The notes beneath the pieces were generated by a model that made no database searches, was not told where the DNA came from, and saw nothing but the letters and a program-made list of their open reading frames with translations. From NCBI GenBank assembly GCA_963837635.1, contig CAWINY010000003.1, forward strand, positions 124,001 to 188,000: 64,000 bases of DNA, written 5' to 3'. Source of the DNA: CAWINY01 sp963837635 (GTDB lineage: Bacteria; Acidobacteriota; Terriglobia; Terriglobales; Acidobacteriaceae). Below, piece by piece: positions 43,034 to 52,181 of this stretch (the stretch's first letter is position 1; every line of letters begins with the position of its first letter). Made by a program: the position numbers and the translations under genes.

Positions 43034-45175
43034 ATGCCAGAAACGACGAGCGCCGCAGTCAAGCTCAAAGTGGCCGAGGCCCTAAGTAAGGACGTCGGGC
43101 GGGCGTTGGCCCGCATGGATCCGGAAGACTTGCAGCAACTCAAGGTAGCGGTGGGCGATTTTGTCGAGGTAGCCGGCAAACGCCGGACGGTCTGCAAAGT
43201 CATGCCCGTGTACCGCGAACTCCGCGGCCAGTTGAAGGTCCAACTGGATGGTCTCTCCCGGGAAAACGCCGGCGCCGGGTTGGACGAATTGGTGCAAGTC
43301 CGCAAGATCAACTGGCAGCCCGCAGAACGCGTGGTGGTATCTCCGGCAAACAGCACTCCGTCGCAGCGCGATCTGGAATACATTGCCAGCCTGCTGGACG
43401 GGCTGCCGGTGCTGGAGGGGGATCGCATCCGCGCCACTTTGTTCGGCAGCCGCTGGGCCGATTTTCGGGTGGAGAGCACGACTCCGAAAGGCGCGGTGCT
43501 GATTGACTCCAGCACCGAGCTGGTGGTGGGAAAGGCGCAGCCGCAGGCGGAGCTGACGGCCCGCAGCCTGTCGTATGAAGATATTGGCGGACTCAAGCCG
43601 CAACTGCAGCGCATTCGCGAAATGATCGAGCTGCCGTTGCGCTATCCCGAACTCTTCGAGCGGCTGGGCATCGATGCTCCCAAGGGGGTCTTGCTTCATG
43701 GGCCTCCAGGCTGCGGCAAAACGCTGATCGCGCGCGCCATTGCACATGAGACGGAGGCCAACTTCTACGCCGTGAGCGGGCCGGAGATCATCCACAAGTT
43801 TTACGGCGAAAGCGAAGCTCACCTGCGCAAGATCTTCGAGGAGGCGGCGCGCCGGCCGCCGAGCATTATCTTTATCGACGAAATTGACGCCATCGCTCCC
43901 AAGCGGGAGCAGGTGCTGGGCGACGTGGAAAAGCGGGTCGTAGCCCAGCTCTTGGCACTTCTGGACGGCCTCTCGCAACGGCAAAACCTGATCGTGATCG
44001 CGGCCACCAACCTGCCCAACGCCATCGATCCCGCCTTGCGCCGTCCGGGACGTTTCGATCGCGAGATCGCCATACCCATTCCCGATCGCAACGGCAGAGA
44101 GGCGATCTTGGCCATTCACAGCCGCGGCATGCCCCTGGCCGACGATGTGGACATGGGCCACTTGGCGGAGATCACCCACGGCTTCGTCGGGGCGGATCTG
44201 GAAGCCTTGTGCCGGGAAGCGGCCATGATCTGCCTGCGCCGCGTTCTGCCGGAGATCGATTTTTCTCTGGCCCGGATTCCCTATGCGCAAATCGCCAAGC
44301 TGGAGGTGCGGCGGGAAGACTTCGTGGAAGCCTTGCGTGAGGTCGAACCTTCGGCCACGCGCGAAATCTTCGTCGAGATTCCCGACGTTTATTGGCGGGA
44401 TGTGGGCGGGATGGCCGAAGTCAAGCAGCGGCTGCTGGAAGCCGTGGAGTGGCCGCTGCAACACCCACAACTTTTTGCCAGTGCAGGGATCCGTCCGCCG
44501 CGCGGCATCCTGCTCTCCGGTCCGCCGGGATGCGGCAAGACGCTCTTGGCCAAAGCCCTCGCCAACGAAAGCCGAGTGAACTTTATCCCCGTCAAAGGAC
44601 CCGAGCTGCTCTCCAAGTATGTGGGCGAATCGGAGCGGGCGATGCGCGAGGTCTTTCGCACCGCAAGGCAGGCCGCCCCGGCCATCATCTTTTTCGACGA
44701 AATTGATGCCCTGGTGCCGACCCGCTCCTCCGGAGGCGCAGACTCCCATGTCTCCGAGCGGGTCCTCAGCCAGTTTCTCGCCGAAATGGATGGCATTGAG
44801 GAGCTGAAAGGAGTTCTGGTGCTGGCGGCGACCAACCGCTTGGACATGCTGGATCCCGCGGTACTGCGGCCGGGTCGATTTGACGAGATCGTGGAACTCG
44901 GCCTGCCCGATGAGCAAGCGCGGGCAGATATTTTCGAGGTGCACCTGCGCGACAAACCACTAGGGGCCGGGATCAGCGCGCGGGATCTGGCGGCGCGGAC
45001 GGCCGAACTCAACGGCGCCGAGATTTGCGGGGTTTGCACCAAAGCCGCGCGCCGCGCGGTCTGCCGCGCGATCGAAGCGGAAAAAGCCAACCCTGACGCC
45101 AAGGCTAGCGTGACCATCGAAGCCGAAGACTTTGCGGCCGCTTTGCAGGAGGCACTCCCGGCCGATGTTCGATAA
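43034..45175 (+). CDS. Cdc48/VCP-type double AAA ATPase in the gvp locus
   Basis: 713 residues. N-domain of the double-psi barrel type (KLKVAEALSKDVGRALARMDPEDL...), then two complete AAA modules: D1 LLHGPPGCGKTLIARAIA with IIFIDEIDAIAPKREQ, D2 LLSGPPGCGKTLLAKALA with IIFFDEIDALVPTRSSGG, and arginine fingers in RRPGRFDREI and LRPGRFDEIV. Cdc48-type ATPases unfold or disassemble proteins. Embedded between gvpH and gvpF2 with 14-base spacing, it is probably part of vesicle assembly or turnover. Start ATG 43034 follows AGGAG. Confidence 0.9.
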   Translation: MPETTSAAVKLKVAEALSKDVGRALARMDPEDLQQLKVAVGDFVEVAGKRRTVCKVMPVYRELRGQLKVQLDGLSRENAGAGLDELVQVRKINWQPAERVVVSPANSTPSQRDLEYIASLLDGLPVLEGDRIRATLFGSRWADFRVESTTPKGAVLIDSSTELVVGKAQPQAELTARSLSYEDIGGLKPQLQRIREMIELPLRYPELFERLGIDAPKGVLLHGPPGCGKTLIARAIAHETEANFYAVSGPEIIHKFYGESEAHLRKIFEEAARRPPSIIFIDEIDAIAPKREQVLGDVEKRVVAQLLALLDGLSQRQNLIVIAATNLPNAIDPALRRPGRFDREIAIPIPDRNGREAILAIHSRGMPLADDVDMGHLAEITHGFVGADLEALCREAAMICLRRVLPEIDFSLARIPYAQIAKLEVRREDFVEALREVEPSATREIFVEIPDVYWRDVGGMAEVKQRLLEAVEWPLQHPQLFASAGIRPPRGILLSGPPGCGKTLLAKALANESRVNFIPVKGPELLSKYVGESERAMREVFRTARQAAPAIIFFDEIDALVPTRSSGGADSHVSERVLSQFLAEMDGIEELKGVLVLAATNRLDMLDPAVLRPGRFDEIVELGLPDEQARADIFEVHLRDKPLGAGISARDLAARTAELNGAEICGVCTKAARRAVCRAIEAEKANPDAKASVTIEAEDFAAALQEALPADVR

Positions 45176-46019
45176 GCAGACAGCGCTCTATCTGTTTTGC
45201 TTCGCGCGCCCCGGCTTGGCCGCGGACACGCTGGAGGGCACCGGACTGGAGGGTGCCCCACATCTGCCCGCCTTGGGCAGATGTGGGATCTTTGGCGTTG
45301 ACGGCCAAACCCCGGTCTTTGTGCACGCGTTCCCGGCAGCGTGCGCCGTGCTCAGCGAAATCGACACGGATGAGTTCTGCGGTCCCACCGCCGCGGAGCA
45401 GCTCAGGGATGTCGCCTGGATTGCGCCGCGCGCCTGCCGCCACGAGCAGGTGATCGAAAGAGTCATGGCGGCCTCTCCCGTGCTGCCCGCACCGTTTGCA
45501 ACCCTTTTCTCCTCCATGGGCCAATTACGGGATTTCATGGAGCAGCAAGCCCAGACTATTTCGCGGTTTCTGAGTCTCGTCACCGATAAAGAGGAATGGG
45601 CGGTTCGAGGGCTGGCCGACATGGCGATGCTACGCCAGACGGCCGTTGCCCGGGAGACGGCGGCGCGAGGAGCGCAGCTTGCGTCATCGTTACCTGGAAG
45701 TCGCTACCTTCAGGAGAGGAGAATCCAGGTGGAGGCGGACAAGATCGTTCGTGACTGGTTAGGTGAGTTCTGCCAAGAGATAGTCAAAGAGCTTCAACCA
45801 CATGCCGCAGCCTTCACCGAACGCCAGGTGTGGAATGCCGGGGAAGAACTCAAACCTGTGGTCAATTGGGCCTTCTTGCTGCCCAAGAACCGGGTGGCCA
45901 GCTTTCGCTCACAACTGGAGTCAACCAACCGTCGTCTCCAACCAACCGGACTGAGCTTCACGTTATCCGGACCGTGGCCACCTTACAGCTTTGCGCCCCA
46001 CCTGCCGACTTCGCTATAA
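45165..46019 (+). CDS. gvpL: Second gas vesicle GvpF/GvpL protein, with in-frame repeat insertion
   Basis: 284 residues. ALYLFCFARPGLA at the start, ASPVLPAPFATLFSSMGQLRDFM, and SLSGPWPPYSFA-type C-terminus (LSFTLSGPWPPYSFAPHL) identify a GvpF/L. Between residues about 30 and 45 the palindromic element at 45248-45287 is read through as EGAPHLPALGRCGIFGVDG, a segment not expected in the family. It keeps the frame, so the protein is probably functional with an extra loop. Overlaps the Cdc48 gene by 11 bases, AGGAGG upstream of ATG 45165. Confidence 0.85.
   Translation: MFDKQTALYLFCFARPGLAADTLEGTGLEGAPHLPALGRCGIFGVDGQTPVFVHAFPAACAVLSEIDTDEFCGPTAAEQLRDVAWIAPRACRHEQVIERVMAASPVLPAPFATLFSSMGQLRDFMEQQAQTISRFLSLVTDKEEWAVRGLADMAMLRQTAVARETAARGAQLASSLPGSRYLQERRIQVEADKIVRDWLGEFCQEIVKELQPHAAAFTERQVWNAGEELKPVVNWAFLLPKNRVASFRSQLESTNRRLQPTGLSFTLSGPWPPYSFAPHLPTSL
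45248..45287. repeat. CCCACATCTGCC palindrome, copy 1, inside gvpL
   Basis: GGAGGGTGCCCCACATCTGCC then, after a short loop, GGGCAGATGTGGG. It lies wholly inside the gvpF/L coding sequence and is in frame with it. Other copies: 46048-46087, 52888-52927 and 57667-57706. Confidence 0.85.
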
Positions 46020-46047
46020 GCCGAGCTAAGATGCTGACGAACCTGAA

Positions 46048-46087
46048 CCCACATCTGCCAAAGAAGGGCAGATGTGGGGCACCCTCC
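46048..46087. repeat. CCCACATCTGCC palindrome, copy 2
   Basis: CCCACATCTGCC / GGCAGATGTGGGGCACCCTCC, in the opposite orientation to copy 1, 28 bases after the gvpL stop codon. Confidence 0.85.
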
Positions 46088-46213
46088 GGCCTGTCGCTTC
46101 CGCGCCGATTTGTGTGCCGCGCCCTCTGCTACCATGCTGCTGTGATGGACAACCGAGGCCGGGTTCGCCATGCAAGCAGCAGTAGTTCGCGAATCACAAT
46201 TGGCTAGACGGCC

Positions 46214-46286
46214 TTGAAAGGGCGTGGCTCCGCCCCAACAAGCGCTTCGCGCTCGTTGGGGACCCCTGAAGCCGCGCCCTTTCAAA
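46214..46286. repeat. Large palindrome, AACAAGCGC family, copy 1
   Basis: TTGAAAGGGCG at 46214 and CGCCCTTTCAA at 46286 form the outer stem; CCCCAACAAGCGC / GCGCTCGTTGGGG form the inner one. CCCCTGAAGC follows. Copy 2 is at 53603-53664. Confidence 0.8.
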
Positions 46287-46312
46287 GCGCTCGTTCGCTA
46301 GGTGAAGACGCA

Positions 46313-47602
46313 TTGGGTGACGAGAATCGAAAAGGCGTCCCATGGCTCGACGTAGTCTGGCTTCTCTTTCTCGCCGGACTGGCGATCTTGCCTCCCGTGC
46401 GAGAGATCCATAAGCAGCTCACGTTGGCAGCTTTCGGCATTGTGCAACTGGGGGAAAGCTGGATCATCGCGCACAACCCGCAAAGGGCGCGCTACCTCGT
46501 CGTGCTGCTGAAGCTTGTGCTGGCGACGCTGCTGATCGCCCACACCGGCGGGGGACCGGAGATCAACAGCAGCTACTATCCCATTTACTACGTGCCGGTG
46601 GTGACCGCGGCCCTGTATTTCGGGCCGGGATGGACACTGTTGTGGACGGCGCTCGCCTCGGGCATGTACTGCTCGTTCCTGATCCCGGCACTAAGAGAGT
46701 ACGAGCTGACGCTGGAAGGCGTGGGCGAACTGTCGATCCGCATCGTATTCTTTTTCGTCGCGGCGCTGATCGTAAACCGCTTTGCCACGGAGAACCGCCG
46801 GCAGACTGAGCAACTCGCCGAGACCAACCGGCAACTGCAACTTGCGCAAGCGGAGGCACGGCGCTCGGAGCGGCTGGCCGCGCTGGGGCAGCTTTCCGCT
46901 GGACTGGCGCACGAGATCCGCAACCCGCTGGGAGTCATCAAAGGCTCGGCGGAGATGCTGAACCAAAAGCTGCGCGACTCCAATCCGTTGGCGAGCGAAC
47001 TGGCTGGCTACATCTTCAGCGAAGTCAACCGCCTGAGCACGCTAGTGGGCCGCTTCCTGGACTTCGCGCGGCCCTTGCGCACCGAAACCCGTCCGCAACA
47101 GATCACCGAGTTGCTGGACCGCGCGCTGCATTCGGTGGCGGAACAATGGCGCGGCGGCCAAATCACGGTGGAGAAGGAATATCAACCGGACTTGCCGCTG
47201 GTTGCCGTGGATGAAGCTCTCTGCGAACAGGCGTTCGTGAACCTGGTCCAGAATGCGTATGAGGCGATGGGCAGCCAAGGCGGGCTATTCCGGGTCGCGG
47301 CCTCGCAAGTGTTTGCCAATGGCCGCAGCGGGGTCGAGATCCGGCTTAGAGATACAGGTCCCGGTGTTCCGGCCGAACTGCGCGAGCAGATCTTTAATCC
47401 ATTTGTGACCACGAAGGAAACCGGTGTCGGGCTGGGATTATCGATTGTCTCGAAAATCATCGACGAACATCGCGGGTTCCTACGTTTAGAGAATGGGCCC
47501 GATGAGGGCGCGTGCCTCGTGATCTTCCTGCCCGCGGAGGAAACGGCGGGGGCGCACAAAGAACAGCAAGGAAAACCTATGGCGGCCGCTGATGAACACT
47601 GA
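46313..47602 (+). CDS. NtrB/AtoS-type sensor histidine kinase
   Basis: About 429 residues from the TTG at 46313; the start is uncertain because the frame upstream runs into a palindromic repeat. Six or so N-terminal helices (WLDVVWLLFLAGLAIL, YLVVLLKLVLATLLIAH, YYVPVVTAALYFGPGWTLLWT, LSIRIVFFFVAALIVN) form a membrane sensor, followed by a short coiled coil, the HisKA box LSAGLAHEIRNPLGVIKGSA, N box LVQNAYEAMG, G1 RDTGPGVP and G2 TGVGLGLSIV. It phosphorylates the response regulator encoded 236 bases downstream. The signal is not deducible. Confidence 0.88.
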   Translation: MGDENRKGVPWLDVVWLLFLAGLAILPPVREIHKQLTLAAFGIVQLGESWIIAHNPQRARYLVVLLKLVLATLLIAHTGGGPEINSSYYPIYYVPVVTAALYFGPGWTLLWTALASGMYCSFLIPALREYELTLEGVGELSIRIVFFFVAALIVNRFATENRRQTEQLAETNRQLQLAQAEARRSERLAALGQLSAGLAHEIRNPLGVIKGSAEMLNQKLRDSNPLASELAGYIFSEVNRLSTLVGRFLDFARPLRTETRPQQITELLDRALHSVAEQWRGGQITVEKEYQPDLPLVAVDEALCEQAFVNLVQNAYEAMGSQGGLFRVAASQVFANGRSGVEIRLRDTGPGVPAELREQIFNPFVTTKETGVGLGLSIVSKIIDEHRGFLRLENGPDEGACLVIFLPAEETAGAHKEQQGKPMAAADEH

Positions 47603-47674
47603 TGGACGCTGATATGCCAGCAGCCTGTGGTTTCGCCTCCTCCTAATCAGCGTTCATCAGCGGAGCTCAGCGGC
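47583..47674. repeat. GATGAACGCTGAT-type palindrome after the kinase gene
   Basis: CGCTGATGAACACTGATGG near 47586 and CTAATCAGCGTTCATCAGCGG near 47644 are complementary in pattern. The kinase gene stop (47602) lies inside the first arm. Confidence 0.6.
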
Positions 47675-47688
47675 GTTTGACCAAGAAT

Positions 47689-47786
47689 GCTTACCGCGGA
47701 TTCCGCAGATTTGAAACGGATCATACGGATTCTTGTTAAAGATTTATCCGCGTAAATCCGTCTGCCTCCGTGAAAATCCGCGGTAG
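47689..47786. repeat. Dispersed palindromic repeat, CGGAT family, copy 4
   Basis: GCTTACCGCGGATT ... AATCCGCGGTAG with internal CGGAT words; occupies the gap between the kinase and regulator genes. Confidence 0.85.
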
Positions 47787-47838
47787 CAGAAAGGCTTTGG
47801 CGCACCAACAGGTCGTAGAAAGGAACCACGGTTTCCGC

Positions 47839-49209
47839 ATGACACCCAAGCCAACCATCCTGATCGTCGAGGACGAAGCCAAGATGCGGCGGTTGCTCGA
47901 GCTCAGTCTCGGCGACGACGGCTTTCTAACCGTGCCGGCGGCAAGCGCGGAAGCCGGGCTGAAGTTGTTGCAAAGCGCGTCCGTGGATCTGATTCTCACC
48001 GACGTCAAGCTGCCCGGCATGGACGGGATGGAATTCCTGCAAGCGGTGAAACGGTTCAACGCGGCGCTGCCGGTGGTCGTCATGACGGCCTACGGCACGG
48101 TGGAGGCGGCGGTCGACGCGATGAAGGCGGGAGCGAGCAACTACGTGCTCAAGCCGTTCTCGCTCGAAGAGATGCGCATGGTGGTGCACAAGGAACTCGA
48201 TGTGCGCCGCCTGCGGGACGAGAACCGGTCGTTGCGCGAGGCGCTGCACAAGAGATTCGAGCACCCGAACATCGTGGCCCGAAGCGCACGGATGCAGGAG
48301 GTGCTGGCCACGGTGGAACGCGTAGCGCCAACGAACTCGACCGTGCTGCTGGGCGGGGAGAGCGGTGTCGGGAAGGACCTGATCGCGCGGGCGATCCACG
48401 AGAAGTCGCGTCGCGCATCAGGGCCGTTCGTCAAAATCAACAGCACGGCCATCCCCGAGAACCTACTGGAGAGCGAACTGTTTGGCTACGAGAAGGGCGC
48501 CTTCACCGGTGCGGTCGCGAGCAAGCCGGGGAAATTCGAATGGGCGGACAAGGGAACGCTGTTCCTCGACGAGATCGGCGACGTGCCCCCGCCCACCCAG
48601 GTAAAGCTCCTGCGCGTGCTACAGGAGCGGGAGTTCGAACGACTGGGCGGCACGCGGACGCTGAAAGTGGACGTGCGCCTGGTGGCGGCCACCAACCGCG
48701 ACCTGCGCGCCGCGCTCGAGCAAGGAACCTTTCGCGAGGATCTTTACTATCGGCTCAACGTAGTTCCCATCGACATTCCGCCGCTCCGCGAGCACAAGGA
48801 AGACATTCCGGAATTAGCAAACTTATTCATGGCCCGGCTGGCGGCGGAATCCGGCAAGGAGTTCAGCGGGATCTCCCCGGAAGCCCTGAAACTGCTCATG
48901 GATCACCATTGGCCGGGGAACGTCCGCGAACTGCAGAACATCATCGAGCGCGCCGCTGCACTGGCAAATGGACCGAAACTGGAGGCCACCGATCTCCACT
49001 TCGATCCGCAACGCGGAAAAGAGGCAAACTCCGGTACAGCGATTCTGCCGGAGGGCATGACTCTCGATCAGTGGGAGGACGAGATGATTCGCGAGGCGCT
49101 GCGGCGCGCCAATGGCAACAAGAGCCAGGCGGCCCGCATGCTTGGGCTGTCGCGCAATGCGCTGCGCTACCGGCTATCGAAAATCGGCATTGAAGACGAA
49201 GAAGCATAG
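47839..49209 (+). CDS. NtrC-family response regulator
   Basis: 456 residues. Receiver domain TILIVEDEAKMRRLLEL with phosphoacceptor Asp in LILTDVKLPGMDG, switch Thr in VVMTAYG and Lys in VLKPFS; AAA+ domain with Walker A LGGESGVGKDLIARAIH, GAFTGA loop and Walker B GTLFLDEIGDVP; Fis-type helix-turn-helix at the C-terminus (NGNKSQAARMLGLSRNALRYRL). It activates sigma-54 promoters when phosphorylated, presumably by the kinase upstream. ATG 47839 starts just before the receiver. Confidence 0.95.
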   Translation: MTPKPTILIVEDEAKMRRLLELSLGDDGFLTVPAASAEAGLKLLQSASVDLILTDVKLPGMDGMEFLQAVKRFNAALPVVVMTAYGTVEAAVDAMKAGASNYVLKPFSLEEMRMVVHKELDVRRLRDENRSLREALHKRFEHPNIVARSARMQEVLATVERVAPTNSTVLLGGESGVGKDLIARAIHEKSRRASGPFVKINSTAIPENLLESELFGYEKGAFTGAVASKPGKFEWADKGTLFLDEIGDVPPPTQVKLLRVLQEREFERLGGTRTLKVDVRLVAATNRDLRAALEQGTFREDLYYRLNVVPIDIPPLREHKEDIPELANLFMARLAAESGKEFSGISPEALKLLMDHHWPGNVRELQNIIERAAALANGPKLEATDLHFDPQRGKEANSGTAILPEGMTLDQWEDEMIREALRRANGNKSQAARMLGLSRNALRYRLSKIGIEDEEA

Positions 49210-49690
49210 TCCGCATTTCAGGAATTGGGGGTGGAGCAGGCCTTAGCTGAATCCCTGCTCCACCCATAGAATCCGCAGTACTCATGAATAATCCAGCTTA
49301 GTGCTATGCAGTAACCCGGATAACTCCAAACACCGCTTTTGTTGTTTGTGGCGAACCAGACTGCCGGGAAGTGGTCAGAGCTGCACCGCAAATGTTGCTT
49401 TTTGCCAAAACAGTATGGAAGCCGCCGGCAAAAAACGACACCGGTGGTAACTCTCATCCCAAATTGGATCAGCAATCCCCAGCGTTTCCCTCAGCTTTCC
49501 ACAACATTTCCAACGGAATTTTTGTTGAGCGTTCACCCGAGGCTTGTTGCTGCTTCCGAACGAGGGTACTATCCGAAAGTCGAACCGAGTGCAGCGCTTG
49601 CTCTGGCCACCGCTCGGCTCTCCAAACCAAAAAATCTCGAAGACGCTTGCGCGCGGAGCGCCACTTCGCCGCCGGCGCTAGATTGCGCCC
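49210..49690. other. Intergenic region upstream of the receiver protein
   Basis: About 480 bases, less GC-rich than the surroundings. No gene or clear promoter recognised; a -24/-12 promoter was looked for and not found with correct spacing. Confidence 0.4.
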
Positions 49691-50107
49691 ATGAAACCTA
49701 AGCGGACGATTCTCTGCGTAGACGACAATGAACAGGCTCTCTCCGTACGCAAACTGATTCTGGAAACCCGCGGCTATCGCGTGGTTGCCTGCTGCAATGC
49801 GGTCGACGCCCTCGATCAGGTGAAGCAGGGCGGGGTTGACCTGCTGCTGACCGATCTCATCCTGGCTGGCGGGCCCGACGGCTCCGAGCTGATCCACCGC
49901 GTCAAGTCGTTGTCGCCAACCCTTCCCACAATCCTGTTCTCCGGCGAGATTCGGGTCTATGAGCGGGAGACGCAGGCTGATGTCTTCTTGCCCAAAGGCA
50001 CGTACGCCCCTGCCGAGTTGCTGGAAAGAATTCGCATGATGCTGGTCCGCAAGCGCGGCCCCAAGCGGACTCAGCCGGCTGCGGCTGCCATCCAACTCGC
50101 TATGTGA
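49691..50107 (+). CDS. Stand-alone receiver-domain protein
   Basis: 138 residues: RTILCVDDNEQALSVRKLIL with the acidic pair, phosphoacceptor Asp in LLLTDLILAG, TILFSGE in the switch position (Ser instead of Thr) and Lys in VFLPKGTYAP. No output domain; the C-terminal tail is basic. It probably relays phosphate or modulates another kinase by protein contact. Its kinase is unknown. Confidence 0.88.
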   Translation: MKPKRTILCVDDNEQALSVRKLILETRGYRVVACCNAVDALDQVKQGGVDLLLTDLILAGGPDGSELIHRVKSLSPTLPTILFSGEIRVYERETQADVFLPKGTYAPAELLERIRMMLVRKRGPKRTQPAAAAIQLAM

Positions 50108-50115
50108 GGGAAACC

Positions 50116-50165
50116 CGTTTCACCGCAGAGGGCGCAGAGTTAGTCGCAGAGGGCACAGAGGAAGA
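50116..50165. repeat. CGCAGAGG-family repeat
   Basis: TTTCACCGCAGAGGGCGCAG directly followed by a second, similar unit GTCGCAGAGGGCACAGAGG, just after the receiver gene stop codon. Confidence 0.75.
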
Positions 50166-50336
50166 AGCCGGGTGCCGGGTGCCCCAGATTCAGCGCGTAG
50201 CGCTTAACCTGGGTGAAGGAAATCCCCTGGTTAGCTCCGCTTCGCTCCGCGAACCTGGGGCACCCGGCACTCCGATCCCCCTTCCTTTCGCGAACGACAA
50301 CCTCGAATGACAAGCCTTACGGATTGACAAGGCGGT

Positions 50337-52133
50337 CTACGTCGTAACGTAGCGTCCCGCCTCCAACATCTTTGCCGCGACCTGCTGCTGGTCGCCAATC
50401 GCATTGAACGGCTCGTACTTGAACAGCCGGCGCAGAATCATCATGTGAGTGCGTAGCGTGTCCCCTTCAGCCACCGCCGCCAGCACCTTGCGCGCGTTCG
50501 CCTCCATCCGCGCCATGGCATAGGCGAGAGAAACACGAGTCATCTTTGTCATGAGTGCCGCGCCATCTTGACCCAAGCGTTGCACAGCCTTTTGCGTACG
50601 CAGCACGCAGGATTCGATGGCATAGACATCGATCAACATGTCGGCCAGCGCACCCATGATCTCCTGCTGATCGGCCAGCGCCTGCATGTATTTTTGCGAC
50701 GCGACCCCGGCGCAGAACAGGCCGGCCTTCTTGGCGTTGGCGACCAGAGCACGCTCTTCGGCCAGCGCACCTTCCCGCGGCTCTGCCATGGATGGCCCGG
50801 CGAGCACCTCATCCATCAGCTTCTTGATTGCGGACAGCAGCGGAAGCTGGCCGCTCAGGGCGCGCTTCAGCAGCCAGCCGGTGATGATCAGGCGGTTGAT
50901 CTCGTTCGTGCCCTCGAAGATCCGGTTCACCCGCGAGTCGCGATAGGCCCGCTCCGCCGGGTACTCTTCGACAAAGCCGTAGCCGCCGTAGATTTGCACG
51001 GTTTCGTCCACCACGTAATCCAGCATCTCCGACCCCGCCACCTTTAGGATGGAACACTCGACCGCGTATTCTTCGATTGCCTTGCGTACCTGACTCCCGT
51101 AATCCACTGCCAACTTGTCTATTTCGTCCAGGGTGACATCCATCATGCCGACGGTGCGGTAGACCATGCTCTCGGTGGCAAACAGATTTGCCGCCATGTT
51201 GGCGATCTTCTCGCGAATGAGGCCGAAATCAGAAATGACCTTGCCGAAGGCCTTGCGCTGCTTGGCGTAGGCGATGGCGTTGCGCAGCGATTCGCGCGCG
51301 CCGCCCACGGCCATGGCCGCCAGCTTGTAGCGGCCAACGTTCAGGATGTTGAAGGCAATCACGTGCCCCTTGCCGATCTCCCCGAGCACATTCTCGACCG
51401 ACACCTGGCAATCGTTGAGGATCAGCGGACAGGTGGATGAGCCGCGGATGCCCATCTTGTGCTCTTCCGCGCCAACGCTGAAACCAGGAAATGTGCGTTC
51501 GACGATGAACGCCGTGAACCTTTCGCCATCGATTTTGGCGAACAGGATGAACAGGTCGGCAAAGCCGGCATTGGTGATCCACATCTTCTCGCCATTCAGC
51601 ACATAGTGCGTGCCGTCAGGCGAGAGCACGGCCTTGACCCGCGAATTCAGCGCGTCAGAGCCCGAGGACGATTCGCTTAGCGCGTAGGCGCCCACCCACT
51701 CGCCGCTGGCCAGCTTAGGCAGGTACGTCTGCTTCTGCTGCTCGGTGCCGAAATAGACGATCGGCAGCGTGCCGATGCCCGTATGTCCGCCCCAGGTGAC
51801 AGCGAAGCTGCCATTCTTCGAGATGCGTTCGGCGATAATCGCCGAGGCGACCTTGTCCAACTCCATGCCGCCGTACTGCTCGGGCACGTCCGCCGAGGTG
51901 AGGCCGAGATCGCTGGCCTTCTTGATCAGCTCGCGGGTCAGCGGCCAGTCCTTGTGCTCGATGCGGTCGGCAACCGGCAGGATCTCGTTGACCGCAAACT
52001 CCTCCGCCGTCTTCGCGATCTGCTGCTGCTCTTCGCTGAAATCTTCCGGGGTGAAGACTTCGTCAGGCGAACGCTCCTCGATGAGAAAGCTCCCGCCGGC
52101 GATCTTTTGCTTAGCTATTGCCAATGTGCCCAA
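50337..52133 (-). CDS. Acyl-CoA dehydrogenase
   Basis: 598 residues. FAD/substrate segments GAYALSESSSGSDALN, MWITNAG and the catalytic-Glu region QIYGGYGFVEEYPAERAYRD / RIFEGTNEINRLIITGWLL are intact; the C-terminal about 150 extra residues are typical of the very-long-chain/FadE-like branch. Catalyses the first oxidation of fatty-acid beta-oxidation, passing electrons to ETF. Starts with TTG 52133, with GAGG upstream. The thiolase gene 162 bases upstream on the same strand supports a beta-oxidation role. Confidence 0.92.
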   Translation of the reverse strand: MGTLAIAKQKIAGGSFLIEERSPDEVFTPEDFSEEQQQIAKTAEEFAVNEILPVADRIEHKDWPLTRELIKKASDLGLTSADVPEQYGGMELDKVASAIIAERISKNGSFAVTWGGHTGIGTLPIVYFGTEQQKQTYLPKLASGEWVGAYALSESSSGSDALNSRVKAVLSPDGTHYVLNGEKMWITNAGFADLFILFAKIDGERFTAFIVERTFPGFSVGAEEHKMGIRGSSTCPLILNDCQVSVENVLGEIGKGHVIAFNILNVGRYKLAAMAVGGARESLRNAIAYAKQRKAFGKVISDFGLIREKIANMAANLFATESMVYRTVGMMDVTLDEIDKLAVDYGSQVRKAIEEYAVECSILKVAGSEMLDYVVDETVQIYGGYGFVEEYPAERAYRDSRVNRIFEGTNEINRLIITGWLLKRALSGQLPLLSAIKKLMDEVLAGPSMAEPREGALAEERALVANAKKAGLFCAGVASQKYMQALADQQEIMGALADMLIDVYAIESCVLRTQKAVQRLGQDGAALMTKMTRVSLAYAMARMEANARKVLAAVAEGDTLRTHMMILRRLFKYEPFNAIGDQQQVAAKMLEAGRYVTT

Positions 52134-52181
52134 TTGAACCTCGCTTTCAGCCGTCAGCCATCAGCTTAGAAACAGAATTGT

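Noticed and set aside
43082..44944. A 620-codon minus-strand frame
   Set aside because: Antisense to the Cdc48-type gene; no recognisable sequence.
49300..49690. Sigma-54 promoter before the receiver gene
   Set aside because: GG and GC pairs occur but with nine or eleven bases between them instead of ten.
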